Assembly: GCA_013180625.2 (NCBI GenBank)
Contig: SNVD02010198.1
Location: 124,001 to 188,000, forward strand
Source of the DNA: Boswellia sacra
Taxonomy: Eukaryota > Streptophyta > Magnoliopsida > Sapindales > Burseraceae
DNA length: 64,000 nucleotides
Direction: 5' to 3'
Shown here: one piece after another, positions 57,699 through 64,000 of the stretch
How positions within the stretch are numbered: the stretch's first letter is position 1
Layout: every line of letters starts with the position of its first letter
Program-made: the position numbers and the translations under genes
The notes under the pieces: model-generated
What the model was told of the DNA's origin: nothing
Seen by the model: only the letters and a program-made list of their open reading frames with translations
The model's database searches: none

Positions 57699-58126
57699 AT
57701 TGGGTTAACTAGTTCATTTGAACCAAGTGTGCAACTAGAACCTATTACTTCTAAAGAATTCTCATTGCTTGATTTTGTACAGATGAAGCAGATTAAGAGT
57801 TGGGAGCCATGCTTTGAAAAAAGGCAGGAAGAAATATCCACACTCAAGAATGCATGCCTCAAGGACAAACAAACTCAATCAGTGGTAATCTCTTCCATTC
57901 TCACAAATAAAGGAAAAAGAGAGGTACCACCTCAATGGCATATTTTTGACCGTGGTAAATTACTTTCGAAGAGATTCCTCTTTTGGCCTTTTTTCACGAC
58001 TAACCAAATTTTATCCGTTTGTGCCATATTTTCATTTTTATTCTTGATTTTTGCTATCATTTCTAGTTTGTTCTTATTTTATTTTATGTGCTTTTATTTT
58101 ATTTGTGTGTTTGCATTTTGTTTTCC
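57699..58126 (+). other. Residual post-gag frame of element 2 at the pol deletion
   Basis: The gag frame continues beyond its TAA from 57699 through acidic sequence (QLEPITSKEFSLLDFV) and VPPQWHIFDRG into a T-rich stretch (about 58000-58120) that would read as a 40-residue hydrophobic segment. Acidic parts resemble the spacer around the element 1 protease, so pol was removed hereabouts. The hydrophobic part may only be T-rich non-coding DNA. Confidence 0.45.
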
Positions 58127-59742
58127 GGTCAAGTGGCGGATACAGTACTCCGTAACTTTTAAAGTTGGTTTTTCAGTTCCCTAAAAACTGTTGCTCACCT
58201 TGCATCCATTTTCTTTTCTTCTCTCTCATTTTCTTCATAGTCTTGGGAATCTGACTCAAAACGACCCTGTTTGCCAGTTTATAAGAAAACTGGATGGGAA
58301 GCATATCCCCAACTCATAGAAGGTGTTTAAGCCGTTTCTAGACGTAAAACCAGAGGAAGATGTGAGCCACAGTCACAACTACCTATACACATGCATGTGT
58401 GCCATCAATTTTAAATTTCTTATCTTTTATTTTATTTGTAGCATTTTATTTTATGAGTCTTTCAGGTCATCTCTCTTAAATAACAAAAGCTTTAGGTAAT
58501 GTCTCTTTTGCTTTATCTCTCTACATTTAAACATTGAGGACAATGTTTCATTTGGTTGGGGGGGAAGGATAGTAGACATAAGTGTGTCTTGAATTTTCTT
58601 TTTCTTAAAAAAAAAGTGAGTTAGTAATTAGATTCAGAGTGCGGTGTAAGGAGTTCAAATCCTCTTCAGACGCATTCTGGGTCATGAATGACAGAATAAA
58701 GAGGACCAGTTTGAACTTTTGAAACCCATTCTAACCAATTTGTCATTTTGTTTTTGTGAACTCATTTTAGCTAACTTGATATTATTTAGTTTTGATTTTC
58801 AAATTTTATAACAAGGAGGTCTTATTCATTTCACTTTGAATTATTCAAATCTATGAACTCTCACAACCTTATCATTTAATAAACTGTGTGCTTATGTACT
58901 CGTTAAGTAAGTATTCATGAACCTTTCTTCACACACACACACATACCTTGATGCATGATTGTGGGTGGCAAAATGAAATGTTGTAATATTGAGTTCTTTT
59001 GTTTTGTTTAGGATAACAACACAAAGGAAGGGGAAAGTTAAAAAAAAAAAAAGTGAAAAAAAAGTAAAAAAAAAAAAGAAGAGAGCAATTGTGGATAAAT
59101 TTGGTCTCGTAGCCTCCTTAATTCGAGCAATTAAGCCCGAGGGGTGCCTCAACACCTAATACCCTAAGACCAACTGGTTTGGGAGCTACTGGCCCAAAGC
59201 TCGCTACATGGATTAAGGAGAAAGCTTAATGAGATTGAACATTGCACTATCCACAAGTTTCTAAGCAAAAATAAAGCATCGGCAACCCGAGTCGTTAAGC
59301 TCGAAGGGGTGTCTTAACTCCTAATGCCCTAAGGCTAACTGGTCTGGGAGTAATTAGCCTAAGGCTTGCTACATGGGATAAAGATGCATTCCTTCAAAAA
59401 AAAAAAAGAGAGAGAAAAAAAAATATATATATATAAAATGAATAAATGCCCCTTACCTAAGGTTGTTAGCCTTAACAAATATTAGAACCGATATGGCTTC
59501 TTTCTAATAAGCCCCATAGTCATGTGTTGACTGAGCACAAAAAGAAGGTTTATAGATATCTTGACCGAAGGGTATATGAGTCATAAAAAAAAATAATAAT
59601 AATAATTGGTTGAGAGTTTGTTTATTTGGATAAAATCAAGGAGAGTGCAATAATGACCACCTTGGATGTAAAATTCTATAAATCACTTCTAAATAATAAC
59701 GCTTTAATTGCTAGGGACTAACAATAAGCTAGTTGGGGGGTA
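58127..59742 (+). other. 3' region of element 2 (extra ORF remnant, repeats, polypurine tract)
   Basis: Matches element 1 post-pol sequence with two deletions. From about 58235 it joins directly to the last part of the extra ORF (LGNLTQNDPVCQF). At about 58405-58440 the whole LOG-like block is absent between GTGCCATCA and TTTATTTTATTT. The direct repeat pair (59128-59382) and polypurine tract TTGGGGGG (59733-59740) are kept. Confidence 0.75.
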
Positions 59743-61125
59743 TGATGAACACTTAAATATGTATGTTTAATAAGAGCTTAGTTCATCATATTGCATTAAT
59801 AGTGTCATTAAATTCCTCAACTTAAGCATATTTGTAGCATTTGCATCTTTGGAATTAATTCCTCTTAATTTTGGCTTTGTTACAGGTTTGGTAAAATAGG
59901 CATAACTCTCTATTTATAGATCAGAATGGTGCAATTCGTAATGTTTTGGAAAGCTGATTCAATTGTCTACAAGATTGCATTTCCCAAGCATCATCAAATT
60001 CGGGCTCTTAGTGGACCAAAATTGGGCTTGAAGTGAACCCATCTACAGTCTCGGCCCAGTCTGACCAGGCCTCAGTATTTGGACCGTATCTCTAAAAATA
60101 CGTATCCAAATTATGCAAATCAATATGTTCTAGAAATCTGAGAGAAATATCTACAACTTTGATGAAGACATGTGATTTAAATTCTCAATATTTCAATGTC
60201 AAAATTGATGGTCAAAGTCGGTGCCTAATGATCCCAATTGTCAAAGATATTTACAACTAATATTTGACAATTATGCCCTTGTAATTTGACAAGTTTGCCC
60301 CTGGATGTATCTATAAATAGAGGTGTCTTGTGACCCATTAGGGCATCTTGGCCTTGGCTGGAACATTTTGGCTTTGGCTAGGATCTTGTATTGTGTTTTG
60401 TGTGTTTATGTTATTAATGAATTTCCTTTTTCTTGCATTTTATTTTCTTTCTATTATAATGTTCTTCTAATTTCTCTTTTGCTAAGGTGAAAGGGTGAAA
60501 CCCTTGATATGAGAATAAGGATTCTCTAACCCTTGGTATGTGCTTAATAATCGTAATCTTGTGTTGTTTATTTTATATGATTTATATTTATTTTCTTAAT
60601 CAATCTTGACACCACTCGTAAAGTGGAGGTCTTGATCCATTATCGACAATCCTTGGCACATCAAATGCTTGGATCCTTTCTAGATGATGTATGGTTCTTC
60701 CTTACCGACACGAATCTAGTTAGGAACCTTGATTTGTTGTAGACATATGATGATTGGCACATTGGATGCTTGAACCCATTTACAAGAAGTGGTATAAATA
60801 TTGGTAATGAAACAAATATAATTCATATAACTAAAATGGGTTAATTATCCTTATTTGAAATATCAAGGGCGGATCCCCTAACCTTAGCCTTCACTATTAT
60901 TGTGTTGATTTTCCTTGTGTGATTCTAATTTATTGTTTACGAACTTGTTCCTTATTTATATTTGTTGATATTATCTTGTCGTCTCTTTAAATCATCTACA
61001 TCATATTGCTCACTTTATAGTTTGTAGTGCTTAAATTCCCTTCCTCGTGGATCGACCCCGGACTCACCGGGTTTATTACTTCGACACTCCTATACTTGGG
61101 AGACAATCCTTTTTCGGATGTGTCA
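59743..61125 (+). repeat. 3' LTR of Athila element 2
   Basis: TGATGAACAC...GGATGTGTCA, TATAAATA at 60312-60319, few differences from the 5' LTR, followed by ACTAT. Confidence 0.92.
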
Positions 61126-61491
61126 ACTATAATCAATAAATTAACTCAAATAAAAGTTTATGACATATATGAATCAAAATCAAGATAATTTAATGTTTCT
61201 TATAATTTTTTGGTTAACTAATTTCCTTATGGTACAATTTGAATTCACCAATTAAAAATTGTTTTACTATTCATCCACAAATTCTTCTAATGCGTCTTGT
61301 TATTCTTTTTCTAATTTTAAATTTCAGTGTGGCAGATGAATATTGCTGTAGAGATCATGGAATGAATACGTGTGTGCATGGAAAAGACGATCAAGAAGAT
61401 AGTAAATGCTATAAAAAATGCCCAGGATACAAAGGAGCCCTTAAGTTGTAAACGAGAAGGCCATCAAGTTATTTGTCATTGCCAGTGCTGA

Positions 61492-62358
61492 TCATATATA
61501 TCCTAATTATCTATATATGTACAATTTTAATGACTTATGTAAGAATAAATTATAGATCTTTTGATCTATTTATAATTCGAAATTAGATTGAGAGCTATTA
61601 ATATTATTTTTCTATCAAGATTTTATTATTATTATTGCTATTGAATCTCTTAAGGTATGGTATGGTTTGTTTTTGTTATCCATATTGAGTTATGGCTTTT
61701 TAAAAAGTCAAACAGAATATTTAATTACCATCATCATCTTTGCTAAGTAACTAAAGTGAAAGAAACTTCAGAAAAGGAAGAAAGGGAATAAAGGAAGAAC
61801 TGGAACATATAAAGAAGTAGACACAATTTCCTTTGGGGGAAGACAAACAAGTTTAATAAAAGAATTTTATCAGAGTTTTTTTTTTCTACATTTTATAGCC
61901 CATTATTTAGATAAGAGTAATTATCAAAATCCTTGAAAACCCCATTTGGATATGGATATATGATTGATTTTGAATTGTAAAAAAGATATGTGGTTAATAT
62001 TAACATAAATGCATTGAAAAATATATTGTACGGAACTATTTAAACTGAAATTGATCTACTATAGAATGGAAAAGAAATTACTGTTCTTTTAAATGGTTTT
62101 TGATTATACTTTTCCACTTGGCAATCACAAGGATGAATGTTACAAACTTATAAACCAACAACAAGTTCTTTTAAATTGGATATACTATGTATAGTATCCC
62201 TCAATTGCTTTCCTTTGGTTTCAAATGGGATGAGCCAAGCACATAATGTTGCAACAACAATAACAACTTCAAAGAAAATGATTGCAGCTTTCCTTTGATT
62301 ATAGCAGAATGTTATATTTCTCACTTAATTGGGCTTTACTCCCTAAGGTGATGGCGTA
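61492..62358. other. 3' flank of the peptide gene, end of duplication unit 1
   Basis: AT-rich, no gene recognised. The duplicated block restarts at 62359. Confidence 0.5.
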
Positions 62359-64000
62359 GATCACTCCTCTAACCCTTTCAGGTTTGGGGAGTGACATATC
62401 ATCTATTTGTAAAGAAACTAGATGGAAAAAAAAATCTATTATACGTATGAAAATAATGTGCTAATCATAGAATAAAATTTTATGGCAAAGACTAATTACT
62501 ACGATTAAATATAATCTCTTCAACGGTAATTGAATCTTAACTATTTATATTATAAAAATTGGTTAATTGTATGTTTTCACTTAGTTTTAACACTTTAGTA
62601 AAATTAAATTTAATTATTATGAGTTTTATTGTTCAGTCAAGTAAAATTGAGCGTGCGTTTTGCAAATAATAAAATTTAAGCAATATGACAATTAAATATT
62701 AGTTAAGCATAAGTTTCTTCATAAGTGATCGATAATAAGTGAATGTATGATAAAAATCAATTAGTAAATATAGCTTAAATTGTTCAAATAACAAATAATT
62801 AAGTAAATAAAAAAGCGAAGGTTTTTTTTTAACACAAATTTTTTATACCACTTATTGACATAAGTTGATGACCTTGGCTCTCACCAAATTCAATTGTTCT
62901 CAATAAGTTGCATTTAATGCTGTCAATCTATCAATCATTTCAACCTTGAATTTTGTGGATCAATGCATAGAAATATGTATTTAGTTTTGTGTCAATTTTT
63001 TTTTTGTTGAACAATTCATTCCCGAAATCAAATATCATAATGAATTGCCCTATCTGTGATAGAAAAGCTTTCACACAAGTTTTGAGTAGTGCCTTCACCA
63101 CACGATGGTTTAACTTCTTTTGAAAGAAAAATCATCCATATATATAGGATTTATGACAAGATTTTTTTTTCTTTTTACATGATTCATAATGCAAGTCATT
63201 ATATATATATATAAGGAAGAAATCATTTCACACAAATTATTTGAGGTAAATTGGGAAAAGAAATAAAATCTTATATAGTTTCAATGGCGAGTATATCTAT
63301 ATTATTGAATATTGAGAAGAAGTTTTGGAGTGAAAACAATAGCAATATTCTAAATATGATGGATATTTCATAAATGTTGATTCAAGTACGGGAAAGTTTG
63401 CAAAAAATCTCACTTTTTTTAAAAAAAATAATGCATATTTCTGATATTTATTCAAGCACAATGTCCTAATTACCTTTAGCTAGCTATGCACAAAATAGAA
63501 TAATTTGTATCCTTATATGTGACATATTTATAACAAGGTTTTCAATATTAAAGATAACTTACAACTAACAACAATTGACACAACACATAATATTTTAAAT
63601 AAATCAAACAAATATATCAAAAAACTTAAACGTACATCAACCAATTCTAAATTTAAAAAAATAATCATGCAGAAATATAATAGATATTCAGTAAAATAAA
63701 AAAGAATTAACTCCATAAAAAATACGATCCACTTCCTCTTCCACCTTCCCCTCTCCCTCTCCCCCTCCCCCCTCCCTACCACCCACCCACCCCCCCAACC
63801 ACCCAAATCATCAATTAGATGATGCATTATTTTAAGTGTACTAACACTTGGTTAAATAAAACGTACAGCACAAAAATCAATAGTTATTATGAAAATTTGA
63901 CTAATTAAAAATGTTATCACTAAAAAGTACTTCTAAGAAGCTTCGTATATATTATGGAAAGAAATGATTCCTATTGAAAATAGGAATTTGAGCTAAATAT
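62359..64000 (+). repeat. Tandem segmental duplication, copy 2 (upstream part, cut by window end)
   Basis: Collinear with 52496-54093 and ending at the equivalent of about 54093. By position, the TATA box and first exon of a second peptide gene copy would lie some 130-220 bp beyond the window end. A C-rich tract at 63731-63806 replaces the short CCACTTTTTTTTTCCC tract of copy 1. Confidence 0.85.
63731..63806. repeat. Strand-asymmetric C/T-rich low-complexity tract
   Basis: About 75 bases almost purely C and T then C and A (CTTCCTCTTCCACCTTCCCC, CACCCACCCACCCCCCC) in a very AT-rich region. The equivalent position in duplicate copy 1 (about 53855-53880) has only a short T-run, so the tract expanded after duplication. 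Confidence 0.75.

Larger units (their letters stand above)
54646..61125 (+). mobile_element. Gag-only Athila relative (element 2) with target duplication ACTAT
   Basis: LTRs 54646-56029 and 59743-61125 (1384 and 1383 bp) are very similar to each other. ACTAT flanks both sides (54641-54645 and 61126-61130), a perfect 5-bp target duplication. The primer site TGGCGCCGTTGCCGGGGA (56036-56053) fits tRNA-Asp exactly. The interior keeps gag and the 3' non-coding region but lacks protease, RT, RNase H and integrase, and also lacks the LOG-like gene and most of the extra ORF of element 1. It would need proteins of a complete relative to move. It sits in the intron of the peptide gene, same orientation. 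Confidence 0.93.
54303..61491 (+). pseudogene. Small secreted cysteine-rich peptide gene, broken and split by a retrotransposon
   Basis: Exon 1 (54303-54360) encodes a signal-peptide core (IKVLSVALVLVLMLCV) and ends at a GT donor. Its first codon is ATA where ATG is expected, and the third codon is TAA. Exon 2 (61336-61451) follows a TGTGGCAG acceptor in matching phase; its mature part has five Cys (DEYCC.., NTCVHG.., SKCYKKC) before a stop at 61449. In the next frame beyond this stop further Cys codons, including a CxCxC pattern, continue to 61491, so one indel probably removed the C-terminal half. Cys-rich secreted peptides of this size include defensin-like and thionin-like families; which one this is I cannot say. 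The intron holds Athila element 2. The gene appears dead. Confidence 0.6.

Noticed and set aside
58892..59155. Minus-strand Phe-rich frame (and its copy at 36225-36458)
   Set aside because: Translation of poly-A/G-rich 3' region of the Athila elements; no coding signal.
63528..63827. Minus-strand frame rich in Gly/Arg then hydrophobic residues
   Set aside because: It translates the C-rich tract and AT-rich flank; no counterpart in duplicate copy 1.
1..64000. CRISPR arrays, bacterial operons, rRNA genes
   Set aside because: No regularly spaced identical repeats with unique spacers and no rRNA-like sequence; gene structure is clearly plant nuclear.

Overview
The window is AT-rich nuclear DNA of a flowering plant, most likely a eudicot. 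The evidence is intron-containing genes of plant-specific families, plant LTR retrotransposons with plant tRNA primer sites, and CACTA, MULE and hAT-type DNA elements. The species cannot be named from the sequence alone. Gene identities rest on remembered family motifs, because no search was possible.

Only two genes look intact. NADK3 (NADH kinase, + strand, 14288-16687, five exons) and HEI10 (meiotic RING E3 ligase, - strand, 17865-19846, eight coding exons plus a 5'UTR exon near 21.4 kb) lie tail to tail about 1.2 kb apart. Almost everything else is mobile DNA or gene debris.

Left flank (1-13 kb): a decayed 'putative plant transposon protein' gene is followed by a 6.0 kb non-autonomous CACTA-type element (3867-9884). 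That element carries two unrelated host gene fragments in the same orientation: the C-terminal part of an IRE-type AGC kinase and the C-terminal part of a SYP7-group Qc-SNARE. LTR remnants and a MITE candidate follow, up to the NADK3/HEI10 pair.

Middle (22-45 kb): a decayed MULE has a transposase on + (22743-25560) and a DUF1985-like gene on - (26017-27120). Next comes a long Athila-type Gypsy element (27179-38411). Between its pol and 3' LTR it holds an extra Cys-rich ORF and an intronless, one-base-frameshifted copy of a LOG-type cytokinin-activating enzyme gene. After it come a 5' fragment of an OCT7-type transporter and a full-length but mutated Copia element (39655-45033, target duplication AGTAT).

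Right flank (45-64 kb): MITEs, LTR and TRIM-like debris, then a tandem duplication (52496- and 62359-). Its first copy contains a broken small secreted cysteine-rich peptide gene whose intron is occupied by a second, gag-only Athila relative (54646-61125, target duplication ACTAT). The upstream region of the second duplicate begins at 62359 and the window stops just before its gene would start.

The two most notable observations are the LOG-like gene inside an Athila retrotransposon (absent from its sister element in the same window) and the CACTA element holding two captured gene fragments.
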